64,000 nucleotides of DNA from Psychrobacillus psychrodurans (GTDB lineage: Bacteria; Bacillota; Bacilli; Bacillales_A; Planococcaceae): assembly GCA_900114885.1 (NCBI GenBank), contig FOUN01000001.1, forward strand, positions 186,001 to 250,000, in the 5' to 3' direction. Below, piece by piece: positions 44,359-53,694 of this stretch. Position 1 is the first letter of the stretch; every line of letters begins with the position of its first letter. The notes under the pieces are model-generated. The model did not search any database and was not told the DNA's origin. It saw nothing but the letters and a program-made list of their open reading frames with translations. The translations under genes were made by a program, and so were the position numbers.

Positions 44359-46095
44359 TTGAGGACAATTTTTTCTTATTTATCTCCATATAAAATGTTA
44401 GTTATCGTCGCTTTATTGTTCATGTTAATAGAGCTTTCCGTTGAGCTAGTTCAACCATTGCTCATCGCGGTCATTATTGATGATGGAATTCTGGCAGGGG
44501 ACCAACAAGCAATTATTCTTTGGGGTAGTATCATGCTTGGAATTTCCTTATTGGCATTTGTAGCAGGAATTATTAACACATTTATCGCCTCTCATATAGT
44601 ACAAAGTTATGGGTTCGATATACGTCAAGCATTATTTAGGAAGGTGCAGGCTTTTACAATGGCCACTTTTTTAAAGTTTCCAACAGCGAGTTTAATCACT
44701 CGTTTAACTACTGATGTGACGATTACACAAAATCTTATTTTTATGGGATTACGTATTATGCTCCGTGCACCCTTGCTTGTTGTTGGTAGTATTATTATGT
44801 CCTTTATAGTGAACCCATATTTAGCAATGTTTCTAGTAATAGGTGCTCCTTTATTAGTACTATTTCTTTATATTATGAGCCGGAATGGTTTAAAACTATT
44901 TGGGGAAGTTCAAAAAAGGGTGGACCAGGTCACAAGAAAGATACAAGAAAATTTACAGGCGGTACGTTTAATAAAAGCGTATTTACGTGGTAATTTTGAA
45001 TCAAGTCGTTTTGCAACTGTGGCTGCAAATCTGAAAATGGATAATGTAAAAGCTTTCCGAATCATGGAGTTAATATTACCTGTTTTGCTTTTTATTATGA
45101 ATGCTAGCTTGTTAGCGGTACTTTGGTTTGGTGCTAAAGAAATTAGAACAGGAAATGTGGGACTAGGTGAGTTAGTAGCAATTATTAACTATGCGATGCG
45201 TATGACAGGAGCCTTTTCAATGTTTGCTTTCATTATTATTTTCTTCTCTAGAGCGAAAGCATCCTCTGAACGTATGGAAGAAGTCCTCCTTGTAGAAGAA
45301 GGGATTGAAGTTATTAATACTGACTCTGAAGAAGCAACTCCAAGAATAGGTGAAATTGAGTTTCAGCATGTGTCATTTCATTATCCAACGACTGATATAC
45401 CCGTATTAAGAGACGTTTCCTTTAAGGTTAAACCTGGATCCAAATTGGCGATTATGGGAGCAACTGGTTCTGGTAAATCGACTCTTCTCAATTTAATACC
45501 AAGGTTTTTCGATACAACAGAAGGAACTATATTAATAGATGGAATCGATGTTAAAGAATGGCCCTTAAAAGAGGTAAGGAAAATAATTGGACTCGTTCCT
45601 CAACAATCTATTCTTTTTACTGGAAGTATAGAGGAAAACCTTGGCTGGGGGGATCAGTCTGCCACGGAAGAGATATTAAGAGAAGCTGCCAATCAAGCGC
45701 AAATACATGATTCAATTGAACAATTCCCTGACCAATACAATACAAGAGTTGGTCAAAAGGGAGTCAATTTATCTGGTGGTCAAAAGCAGAGACTTTCCAT
45801 TGCGCGTGCACTCGTTAGAAAACCAGAAATATTATTACTGGATGATAGCACCAGTGCATTAGATGTCTCGACAGAAAACGCATTATGGGAAGCGTTGGAG
45901 GAAGAAAATGCAACAATGCTTGTTATCACTCAGAAAATCCGAACTGCAAAGGGTGCAGATTACATTTTATTATTAGAAGAAGGTCAAGTATCTGCCTATG
46001 GCACGCATGATGAATTGCTGAAGGACTCTTCTCTCTATAAAGCAATAGCTGAATCGCAAGCAGAGGGGGGAGAGCCTGATGAACTTCATTCGTAA
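44359..46095 (+). CDS. ABC exporter half-transporter with degenerate ATP site (YfiB/BmrC-like)
   Basis: This 578-residue half-transporter has a six-helix membrane domain (residues 1-320) and a nucleotide-binding domain. Walker A is GATGSGKST, the signature is LSGGQKQR and Walker B is LLLDDSTSALD. The catalytic Glu after Walker B is Asp, and the H-loop His is replaced (VITQKIRT), so this subunit contributes a poorly hydrolysing site. Such asymmetry is typical of heterodimeric multidrug exporters. TTG start after aggggtgtttcaat. The next gene overlaps by 17 bases. Confidence 0.9.
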   Translation: MRTIFSYLSPYKMLVIVALLFMLIELSVELVQPLLIAVIIDDGILAGDQQAIILWGSIMLGISLLAFVAGIINTFIASHIVQSYGFDIRQALFRKVQAFTMATFLKFPTASLITRLTTDVTITQNLIFMGLRIMLRAPLLVVGSIIMSFIVNPYLAMFLVIGAPLLVLFLYIMSRNGLKLFGEVQKRVDQVTRKIQENLQAVRLIKAYLRGNFESSRFATVAANLKMDNVKAFRIMELILPVLLFIMNASLLAVLWFGAKEIRTGNVGLGELVAIINYAMRMTGAFSMFAFIIIFFSRAKASSERMEEVLLVEEGIEVINTDSEEATPRIGEIEFQHVSFHYPTTDIPVLRDVSFKVKPGSKLAIMGATGSGKSTLLNLIPRFFDTTEGTILIDGIDVKEWPLKEVRKIIGLVPQQSILFTGSIEENLGWGDQSATEEILREAANQAQIHDSIEQFPDQYNTRVGQKGVNLSGGQKQRLSIARALVRKPEILLLDDSTSALDVSTENALWEALEEENATMLVITQKIRTAKGADYILLLEEGQVSAYGTHDELLKDSSLYKAIAESQAEGGEPDELHS

Positions 46096-47899
46096 ACCTT
46101 TTGGTTATGAGCCTATTATTACTAAAGAAGATTTAAAAAGAAATCATAAAAAGAAAATCGATAAAGCTTCCGATTGGAAGGGAGTATTAAAGCAAATATG
46201 GAAGTTGGTCGATGAACAGCGATTTTTGTTAATAGTCGTTCTATTGATGGTAGTTGCTAGCTCTGCTTTAGCATTAGTTGGACCATATTTAATAGGAGTA
46301 ATTGTAGATGAACATATTTCTCAAAATATCTTTGTCGGTCTTTCCAAAATTATTGGAGTATTACTCATCGTTTACTTGTTTTTCTCTCTCGCTACTTATT
46401 TGCAAAGTTATTGGATGATTGGTATTTCTCAACAAACAATTTATAGACTCCGTACAGGATTATTTGAGCATTTACAGAAGCTCCCAGTGTCCTTTTTTGA
46501 TAAACGCCAGCACGGAGAGTTAATGAGTCGTATGACCAATGATATTGAAAACGTTAGCCAAACTTTAAACTCATCCCTTATCCAAGTGTTTTCAAGTATT
46601 TTAACTTTAGTCGGGACAACAGTCGTTATGCTTTTACTGAGTCCGCTGATGACTTTAGTGACGCTTATTATTGTGCCTTTCATGTATTTTGCTATGCGAT
46701 GGATTACGAAAAGGACGTCTAAATTGTTCAAGGAGCAGCAAAAAGCTGTTGGTGAATTGAACGGAATGATTGAAGAAACGATTTCTGGTCAACGAATTGT
46801 TAAAGCCTTTTCGCAAGAAGGACGAATGCAAGAAGAGTTTGCTGTCAAAAGTGAAAGGTTAAGACAAACAGGATTTTGGGCGTTAACGTATTCAGGTTTT
46901 ATTCCAAAAGTGATGAACTTATTGAATAATACTAGCTTTACGCTCGTTGCAGCTGCGGGTGGAGTATTGGCATATCATGGCTTTGTGACAATTGGAGAAA
47001 TTGTTATTTTCTCGGAGTATGCAAGACAGTTTACACGGCCACTGAATGATTTAGCTAACCAATTTAATACGGTGCTTTCTGCAATTGCAGGTGCAGAACG
47101 TGTTTTTGCTATTATGGAGGAGCCTATTGAAGAGGATGATGCTATAGACAATGGAGATTATCAGCTACAGGGGAATGTGACTTTTGAAAATGTCACATTT
47201 TATTACAACAAAGAAGATAAGTCTCCGACGATTTCCGAAGTCTCCTTCCATGTGGAGTCAGGAAAAACTGCTGCATTAGTTGGGGCAACAGGAGCAGGAA
47301 AAACTACTATTATGCAGTTACTTGCCCGTTTCTATGAAGTAAATAGTGGAAGTATATTAGTTGATGGTATTCCTATTGAAAAGATGCCTCGACATACGCT
47401 ACGAAGCCAAACAGCATTTGTTCTACAGGATCCATTTTTGTTTGAAATGACGGTAAGAGAAAATATTCGATACGGTAAATTAAATGCGACAGATGAAGAG
47501 GTGCTCCACGCAGCAAAAGAGGCTAATGCCCATGACTTCATCATGAAATTGCCAAATGGATACGATACTATTTTATCGGCTGATGGTGGGGAAATCAGTC
47601 AAGGACAAAAGCAGTTATTATCCATTGCTCGAGCACTTGTTGCAGATCCAGCGATACTGTTGTTAGATGAAGCAACATCTAGCATCGATACAGTAACAGA
47701 AATGAAAATTCAAGAGGCTCTTGAACGACTGATGGAAGGTAGAACAAGTTTTGTCATAGCACACCGATTAAATACTATACGACAGGCTGATTTAATATTC
47801 GTGATGGAAACTGGAAGACTAGTGGAGTCCGGTCCACAGGAAGAGCTGTTGCAAAAACGAGGTAGATATTATAGTATGTTAACGAATTCAAAGATTTAA
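46079..47899 (+). CDS. ABC exporter half-transporter with canonical ATPase (YfiC/BmrD-like)
   Basis: This 606-residue partner has an N-terminal extension of about 45 residues, six helices and a nucleotide-binding domain. It has GATGAGKTT, ISQGQKQLLSIARAL, LLLDEATSSID and IAHRLNT. The catalytic Glu and His are kept, but the signature is SQGQ instead of SGGQ, as is known for one partner in BmrCD/TM287-288-type exporters. The two genes would form one heterodimer exporting drugs or lipids. Strong site cagaggggggagagcct. A GNAT gene follows by ten bases. Confidence 0.9.
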   Translation: MNFIRKPFGYEPIITKEDLKRNHKKKIDKASDWKGVLKQIWKLVDEQRFLLIVVLLMVVASSALALVGPYLIGVIVDEHISQNIFVGLSKIIGVLLIVYLFFSLATYLQSYWMIGISQQTIYRLRTGLFEHLQKLPVSFFDKRQHGELMSRMTNDIENVSQTLNSSLIQVFSSILTLVGTTVVMLLLSPLMTLVTLIIVPFMYFAMRWITKRTSKLFKEQQKAVGELNGMIEETISGQRIVKAFSQEGRMQEEFAVKSERLRQTGFWALTYSGFIPKVMNLLNNTSFTLVAAAGGVLAYHGFVTIGEIVIFSEYARQFTRPLNDLANQFNTVLSAIAGAERVFAIMEEPIEEDDAIDNGDYQLQGNVTFENVTFYYNKEDKSPTISEVSFHVESGKTAALVGATGAGKTTIMQLLARFYEVNSGSILVDGIPIEKMPRHTLRSQTAFVLQDPFLFEMTVRENIRYGKLNATDEEVLHAAKEANAHDFIMKLPNGYDTILSADGGEISQGQKQLLSIARALVADPAILLLDEATSSIDTVTEMKIQEALERLMEGRTSFVIAHRLNTIRQADLIFVMETGRLVESGPQEELLQKRGRYYSMLTNSKI

Positions 47900-47909
47900 G
47901 GAGAAATAA

Positions 47910-48776
47910 ATGAATATATCTGTAATGGCTGTGTCTTTTCCTTTAGACCAGGAGACAATGGAAGAAATAAAGCAATTAATAGCTGAAGCAGAAACATCTG
48001 ATAAGGTGGATTATACAACACTACTAAGTGTGGTAGAGCTATCTGATTTTTACACAAAAGGTTTTTGCTTAATAGCTTATGATGACGATAGCGACCGATT
48101 AGTTGGAGTTTTAACCTCGATAGATCGAATAGCAACACTAGATTTTGAATGGAGTGGTGTTGTTCTACCTAGTGCTCGAAGATTGGGTACAGGAGAACGA
48201 CTAGTAAAAGAATTAGGTAGGAATCTAGAAATAAGAGGAGCTGCTACGGATTTCGCTCTAATTCCAGACAGCTCTGTAGCAGGTCAGGAGCTTCTTCACA
48301 AATTTGGTTATACTTTTGATTTTCAAGAGAGAACGATGGCAGCTGAAGCAGTAATAGAAGAATTAGATAGTAAAGTGGAAGTTTCGCGATATACTAATGA
48401 GGAGTCAGAAGTGGTTCGGGTATTAGTAAATGCATTTGGCGACAATGAAGAAGAAGCTAAAGCATTAATCGACTTTAATACGCAAACACCAAATCGCCAA
48501 TTGATGATTGCTAAATTATGTGACGAATTAGTAGGGACGTTTACTCTAGTTGAAGACGGTGACAAGCTATGGGTCACAGGTCTCGCTGTCCATGAAAATG
48601 CACGCGGTAAAGGTGTGGCAACCAACTTATTAAACTGGGCTAAGTGCGAAGCCAATCTTATGGGAAAAGCGTCCGTCTATTTGGATGTAGAAACAGACAA
48701 TGATCAGGCTCTTTCCATTTATAAAAAAGTAGGATTTACCACAGAGAGTAACACCCATTTCTACAAAAAGAGTTAA
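47910..48776 (+). CDS. GNAT acetyltransferase with two GNAT modules
   Basis: This 288-residue protein has a degenerate N-terminal GNAT-like module (about 1-140; RRLGTGERLVKELG) and a C-terminal one with VTGLAVHENARGKGVATNLLNWAK (acetyl-CoA binding) and YKKVGFTTES. The substrate is unknown. It sits at the end of the ABC exporter operon, ten bases after the stop with aaggagaaata, so they may share expression. Confidence 0.86.
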   Translation: MNISVMAVSFPLDQETMEEIKQLIAEAETSDKVDYTTLLSVVELSDFYTKGFCLIAYDDDSDRLVGVLTSIDRIATLDFEWSGVVLPSARRLGTGERLVKELGRNLEIRGAATDFALIPDSSVAGQELLHKFGYTFDFQERTMAAEAVIEELDSKVEVSRYTNEESEVVRVLVNAFGDNEEEAKALIDFNTQTPNRQLMIAKLCDELVGTFTLVEDGDKLWVTGLAVHENARGKGVATNLLNWAKCEANLMGKASVYLDVETDNDQALSIYKKVGFTTESNTHFYKKS

Positions 48777-48786
48777 CCTATAAGAG

Positions 48787-48829
48787 AACAGCGAGCAAAT
48801 TGTGTGTTGATTTGTTCGCTGTTTTTTTG
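48787..48829 (+). terminator. Intrinsic terminator after the GNAT gene
   Basis: Stem aacagcgagcaaat / atttgttcgctgtt, followed by seven Ts. Confidence 0.88.
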
Positions 48830-48904
48830 TTTCATCAAGATAAGTGCAACAAATAAAGGAGAAGGTATTTGTTCTATAGAATATAAAAACAAGGAGGGAA
48901 GTAA

Positions 48905-49315
48905 ATGTTTATAGTTAAAGTTGAAGAGGCAATTTACAAAGATGATAAGTGGTTATTAATAAGAAGGAGTGAAAAAGAAGAGCACGCAGGAGGATTATCC
49001 CTTGTTTGAGGTAAGGTAGAAAAAGACTTGATAACATCAAATTAGAAGAAGCTCTAAAAAGAGAAATTACAGAAGAGGTAGACGTAGAGGTTTCAAATCT
49101 TAGGTATGTTAATAATTCTTTATTTGAAACGGATACTGGCTAGATATTGTTTTTCTTTGTGAGTATCAATCTGGCGAGCCCTATGCTAAATGTATAGATG
49201 AAGTAAATGATGTCTTTTGGATGACGACACATCAAATTCAAGAGGACGCAGATATACCAGTTACCTAAAAGAAAACATTATGTTAGCGGAAAAAGTTCTA
49301 CTGCGAAACCAATAA
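48905..49315 (+). pseudogene. Broken Nudix hydrolase gene
   Basis: A good site (aaggagggaagtaa) precedes MFIVKVEEAIYKDDKWLLIR, then RSEKEEHAGGLSLV, a TGA at 49007 and GKVEKD. A frameshift near 49030 then gives LEEALKREITEEVDVEV, the Nudix box. Further stops occur at TAG 49141 and in the last third. The G of the expected GGK is the TGA. The original protein would have hydrolysed a nucleoside diphosphate derivative. Several lesions show a true pseudogene. Confidence 0.85.
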
Positions 49316-49331
49316 AAGGAGATAAAGAATT

Positions 49332-49910
49332 TTGACTACTATAGGACTTGTAAGGCATGGTATTACGGATTGGAATGTACTCGGTAGATCACAAGGTATA
49401 TCAGATATTCCCTTAAATAATCTGGGAAAGCAACAGGCGAGTGCATTAGCAAATAGACTCGTATTAGAAGGGGGGTGGGATGTTATTGTGACCAGTGATT
49501 TAGCACGTGCTAAAGAAACAGGACAAATAATCGCTGCTAAACTAAATCTATCTATCAATGTATTTGATAAAAGAATACGAGAAATAAATTGCTGAGAAAT
49601 TGAAGGTACAACTGAAGAAGAAAGATTGAAAAAGTGGGGAAGTAACTGGAGAGAATTAGACCTAGGAATGGAAAAGTTCGACGATGTATCTGATAGAGGA
49701 TATGAATTTATAGCAGAACTAGCTAATACATATAGTGACAAACGAGTATTGGTAGTTAGCCATGGAGCATTAATAGGACTTACTTTGCAAAGGCTGCTAC
49801 CTGATCGGTTCCAAAAAACACAATTAGATAATACCTCAATAACTATTCTTAATATTAAACAGGGTGTCTGGAATTGTTCTATCTATAACTGTACTAAGCA
49901 TTTAGATTGA
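49332..49910 (+). pseudogene. Histidine phosphatase gene with one in-frame TGA
   Basis: One continuous frame of about 192 codons encodes a phosphoglycerate-mutase-type phosphatase: catalytic LVRHGITDWN at the start, GRSQGISDIPLNNLGKQQA, TSDLARAKETGQ, REIN, then C, TGA (49593), EIEGTTEEER, and finally VVSHGALIGL with the second His. Only the TGA breaks it; the expected residue is Gly (REINxGEIEG). TTG start after aaaggag. If the stop is real, the protein is cut after 87 residues and inactive. Confidence 0.85.
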
Positions 49911-49964
49911 AATTTTAGTAATGTATAATAGAGCCCAAATAATAATGAAATTGTAGGTGATAAA

Positions 49965-50678
49965 ATGTCCTTAAAAAGAGTTGCACTTCAACGGGATCTC
50001 ATTCCATCGTATAGTCAGTATCCATTCTCCATTCCTTCTATTAGAAATCTATATCAACTAGATTTACACAATAATGTTACTTTTTTCGTTGGAGAAAATG
50101 GATCGGGAAAATCTACTTTGTTAGAAGCAATTGCAGATAAATGCGAATTTAATACAGCAGGAGGGGGAAGAAATAACTATTATGACGTAGACGCATCAGA
50201 ATCAGCACTTGGAGATTATATCAGGCTGTCATGGCTTCCAAAAGTAGCAAATGGTTTTTTTCTACGTGCGGAATCATTTTATAATTTCGCTTCTCATATC
50301 GATACAATGGGAACAGGACCGTACGGTGGAAAATCCTTGCATCATCAATCACATGGAGAGGCATTTTTCTCCCTTTTTTCTAATAGGTTTAGAGGCAGAG
50401 GTATTTATTTGCTGGATGAACCAGAGGCGGCTTTATCGCCAGCGCGACAGCTAGCGTTTCTAAGAATTCTACATGATTTAGTTCAAGAAGATGATAGTCA
50501 ATTCATTATCGCCACACACTCACCAATTCTATTAGGCTACCCCAATGCAAACATTCTTAGTTTTGACCAAGAGGAAATCAAAGAGATAGAATATGAGGAA
50601 ACAGACCATTTTCAAATAACCAAATACTTTTTACAAAATAGAGAAAAATTTTTACAAGATATTTTAGAAGAGGAATAA
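49965..50678 (+). CDS. AAA family ATPase (AAA_23/SMC-like, ABC-type ATPase)
   Basis: This 237-residue stand-alone ABC-type ATPase has Walker A GENGSGKST (near residue 43), a signature-like SHGEAFFSLF, Walker B GIYLLDEPEAAL and H-loop ATHSP. It resembles the small AAA_21/AAA_15-like proteins and not transporters. No partner gene is adjacent. A role in DNA or stress is only a guess. Start has a taggtgataaa site. Confidence 0.85.
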   Translation: MSLKRVALQRDLIPSYSQYPFSIPSIRNLYQLDLHNNVTFFVGENGSGKSTLLEAIADKCEFNTAGGGRNNYYDVDASESALGDYIRLSWLPKVANGFFLRAESFYNFASHIDTMGTGPYGGKSLHHQSHGEAFFSLFSNRFRGRGIYLLDEPEAALSPARQLAFLRILHDLVQEDDSQFIIATHSPILLGYPNANILSFDQEEIKEIEYEETDHFQITKYFLQNREKFLQDILEEE

Positions 50679-50758
50679 AAACCTGCTGGACTGTACTTTC
50701 TTATATAGAAAGTAAAGAGGTATAATATAGTTAATAATAGTACAAGGAGGTAGGCTTT

Positions 50759-51478
50759 ATGAAAATTTATGCCCATAGAGGTTCTTCAGGTACGCATCCA
50801 GAAAATACAATTGCTGCTTTTAAAGCAGCGGCAAAATTACCTGTTCATGGTGTGGAATTTGATGTTCATATGACGAAAGATCATGAATTGGTTGTTATAC
50901 ATGATGAAACCATCAATCGCACATCGAATGGATCAGGTTTTATTAAAGATTTGACGTTAGCTGAATTGAAAAAATTTGACTTTGGTTCTTGGTATTCCCC
51001 TAAGTTTAAACAAGAAACAATCCCAACGCTAAGAGAAGTGTTATATGTATTTAAAGATACACATCATCACCTTAATATAGAGTTAAAATCTGATGTATTT
51101 CCATATGAAGGTATGGAACAGGCGGTACTGCAAATGTTAAATGATTATCGGTTAGAAGCACGTGTCGTTATATCTTCATTTAACCATGAGATGGTAAGAA
51201 ACTTTAAACAATTGGCTCCCTCAATAGAAACAGCTGTCCTCTTTATGGAAGTGATGATAGAGCCGCACATATATGCAGAAAAAGTAGGAGCAGATGCACT
51301 GCATGCATTTTTCCCGACAGTCCTTAGACCGATGGGTGTGGAGGCGATTGCGAGCGGCAAAAATGTTCGTGTTTTTACTGTAAATGAAGAGAAATATACT
51401 GATTTGCTAAAACAAGTTGGAGTAGATGCCATTTTCACAGATTATCCAGAGAGAATGTGGAAATACCTTCAATCATAA
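50759..51478 (+). CDS. Glycerophosphodiester phosphodiesterase, cytosolic
   Basis: This 239-residue TIM-barrel enzyme splits glycerophosphodiesters into glycerol-3-phosphate and an alcohol. AHRGSSGTHPENT carries the catalytic His. GVEFDVHMTKDHELVVIHDE follows with Glu/Asp and His, then LNIELKS and the C-terminal VFTVNEE. There is no signal peptide, so it acts in the cytoplasm like YhdW. Site: caaggaggtaggctt. Monocistronic with a strong terminator. Confidence 0.93.
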   Translation: MKIYAHRGSSGTHPENTIAAFKAAAKLPVHGVEFDVHMTKDHELVVIHDETINRTSNGSGFIKDLTLAELKKFDFGSWYSPKFKQETIPTLREVLYVFKDTHHHLNIELKSDVFPYEGMEQAVLQMLNDYRLEARVVISSFNHEMVRNFKQLAPSIETAVLFMEVMIEPHIYAEKVGADALHAFFPTVLRPMGVEAIASGKNVRVFTVNEEKYTDLLKQVGVDAIFTDYPERMWKYLQS

Positions 51479-51482
51479 GGAA

Positions 51483-51519
51483 ATGGACTACGGACAAAAG
51501 CGTAGTCCATTTTTATTTT
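51483..51519 (+). terminator. Intrinsic terminator of the GDPD gene
   Basis: Stem atggactacg / cgtagtccat followed by TTTTTATTTT. Confidence 0.9.
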
Positions 51520-51629
51520 GACTTAAAAAATCAGCAACAACTATATATTTACTTAGGAGCTCAACGACACATACTGAAAACCCATGCGTATTGGGCTGCA
51601 GCGCATATCTCTAAAGCAGTAAACTATCT

Positions 51630-52637
51630 TTACTTCTTCATCAATAAATACATAAAGTAAGGAGCACCTATTAAAGCCACTACTACTCCAGCAGGGATTC
51701 CATTTGGTTCGATAAGGTTGCGACCGATTGTATCAGCAAAAAGTAAAAGCCAACCACCGAGTAGGATTGAAATAGGTATGAATAATTGATGACGCGGCCC
51801 TACTAAAGATTTAGCAATATGAGGAGCCATTAAGCCTATAAAAGCAATTCCCCCAGTTACAGATACAGCAGATGCTGCAAGAGCAACAGCGGCTAATAAA
51901 AGAATAATTCGCTGCTTCTCAATTGCAACCCCTACACCAATCGCAACGGGTTCATTTAAATTGAGTAGATTTAACTTATTTGCTTTATATAACGTAAACG
52001 GGATAAGAACAATTAACCAAGGTAAAAGAGCCAAGATAAATGGCCAGTCTGCTCCCCAAATATTTCCTGCCATCCAATTAGCGATGAAATCTACCTTTTG
52101 ACGATCAGCTGATGAGATAAAGACAATCATCAAGCCTGAAAGAGCCATTGAGAATCCAACACCTACTAATATTAATCGAACTGGCTGCAAACCCGTTCCA
52201 CGGTTGTACGAAAGGATATAGATAAAAAATGCAGTAATTAAAGCACCAACAAATGCCACTAGTGGTAGTAGGTATATAAAAGAACCAGGTTGAATCGGTA
52301 TAAATAAGAAGAAAATTGAAACTGCCACTCCTGCTCCAGCGTTAATCCCAATAATACCGGGATCTGCTAAATCATTGCGTGTAATACTTTGCAAAATAGC
52401 ACCGGATAACGCTAATGCCATACCAGCAAGAATAGTAATAATAATTCTAGGTAAACGAACTGAGAACAAAACAAATTCCTCTTTAAATGTTCCTTGCCCT
52501 AAAAAAGTTGGTAAAAGACGATTAAAGGAAAGAGTGGAATATCCAATTCCTGCACTAATAAAAGCAGTAATAATGATTAAGGATAGTAAGACGATAAAAA
52601 GTATACGTTGCTTTTTTACTAGCTGGCGATGAATCAT
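51630..52637 (-). CDS. FecCD-type iron-siderophore permease, second subunit
   Basis: This 335-residue permease has about ten helices and family motifs LFSVRLPRIIITILAGMALALSGAILQ and ITRNDLADPGIIGINAGAG. GGIAFIGLMAPHIAK and the C-terminal GIPAGVVVALIGAPYFMYLL are also present. It pairs with the other permease to form a dimer of the siderophore importer. The ATG overlaps the end of the preceding gene by four bases, with aaaggagggcgag. It is the last gene of the Fur operon. Confidence 0.92.
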   Translation of the reverse strand: MIHRQLVKKQRILFIVLLSLIIITAFISAGIGYSTLSFNRLLPTFLGQGTFKEEFVLFSVRLPRIIITILAGMALALSGAILQSITRNDLADPGIIGINAGAGVAVSIFFLFIPIQPGSFIYLLPLVAFVGALITAFFIYILSYNRGTGLQPVRLILVGVGFSMALSGLMIVFISSADRQKVDFIANWMAGNIWGADWPFILALLPWLIVLIPFTLYKANKLNLLNLNEPVAIGVGVAIEKQRIILLLAAVALAASAVSVTGGIAFIGLMAPHIAKSLVGPRHQLFIPISILLGGWLLLFADTIGRNLIEPNGIPAGVVVALIGAPYFMYLLMKK

Positions 52638-53632
52638 TGAAAAACTCGCCCTCCTTTACGAACGACCACTAAAAAGAAAGGTAATCCCATAATAGCTATG
52701 ATTGCAGCAACTGGTGTCTCATATGGAATATTAATAGTTCGTCCAATTGTATCAGCAAGTAGCATCAGGATAGCTCCTGCAATAATAGACATTGGAATTA
52801 TTAGTCGATAATCTGTTCCAACTATTGCTCGAACAATATGAGGGACCATCAAACCTACAAATGCCATATTTCCAACAAGTGCGACTGAAGCACCAGCAAG
52901 AAATATAACTACTACAAATAAAATCGTTTTTGTTTGAATAGTTTTTTGTCCAAGTCCAACGGCAACTTCTTCGTTTAAACTTAAAATAGTTAACTGTCTA
53001 GATAATAAAAGAGCCACAACGATTCCTATCCCGATAAAAGGAGTAATCATCTGGAGTTGACTCCAGGAAGTTCCTATTAATCCTCCGGCTGTCCACATAG
53101 AGACGTCTTTGGAAATTTCAAAATAGATACCAACGCCATCAGCAATCGCATACAAAAAGGCGGAGACCGCAGCACCTGCAAGAACTATTCGTAATGGAGA
53201 AAAGCCGCCTTTTTTCACTGCTCCAATACCAAATACCATTACTGCACCAACTGCTGCACCGATAAAACATGCAATAGTAATTCCAAAGTAGTTTATCCCC
53301 GGAATTAACGCAAGGCTAATAGCAAGTGCTGCGTTTGCTCCAGAAGTTAAACCTAATAATCCAGGGTCAGCAAGTGGATTACGGGTAACACCTTGCATAA
53401 TCGCACCAGACACAGCTAAGGCGGCACCAACCAACATAGCGGCAACTTCTCTAGGAAGTCTTAGCTCTCTTAAAATATTGATAGAATCGCTTTTTATATG
53501 AGTAAATAATGCTTGCCATACATCCTGTATGGATGTCGAAGCCGCACCATAAACCATTGAAATGGAGAACATTGCTATCAACAAAATAAGTCCAATAACA
53601 AATTTTAAACTTAAATGAATAGAGGTTTTCAT
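52634..53632 (-). CDS. FecCD-type iron-siderophore permease, first subunit
   Basis: This 332-residue permease has LRELRLPREVAAMLVGAALAVSGAIMQGVTR, NPLADPGLLGLTSGANAA, NMAFVGLMVPHIVRAIVG and YETPVAAIIAIMGLPFFL. I start at the ATG at 53632 (gaaaggataatata) rather than the frame's first ATG at 53671. With the second permease it forms the heterodimeric membrane channel of an FeoB-independent siderophore uptake system. Confidence 0.92.
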   Translation of the reverse strand: MKTSIHLSLKFVIGLILLIAMFSISMVYGAASTSIQDVWQALFTHIKSDSINILRELRLPREVAAMLVGAALAVSGAIMQGVTRNPLADPGLLGLTSGANAALAISLALIPGINYFGITIACFIGAAVGAVMVFGIGAVKKGGFSPLRIVLAGAAVSAFLYAIADGVGIYFEISKDVSMWTAGGLIGTSWSQLQMITPFIGIGIVVALLLSRQLTILSLNEEVAVGLGQKTIQTKTILFVVVIFLAGASVALVGNMAFVGLMVPHIVRAIVGTDYRLIIPMSIIAGAILMLLADTIGRTINIPYETPVAAIIAIMGLPFFLVVVRKGGRVFQ

Positions 53633-53694
53633 TATATTATCCTTTCTACAAAAATAGTGAAGGAATCCCATAAGAATTCCTCCACTATTATTAC

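Noticed and set aside
48905-49910. Genetic code change with TGA read as glycine
   Set aside because: TGA ends several intact genes in this window, for example the flavin reductase and EamA transporter genes, and the Nudix gene has further frameshifts.
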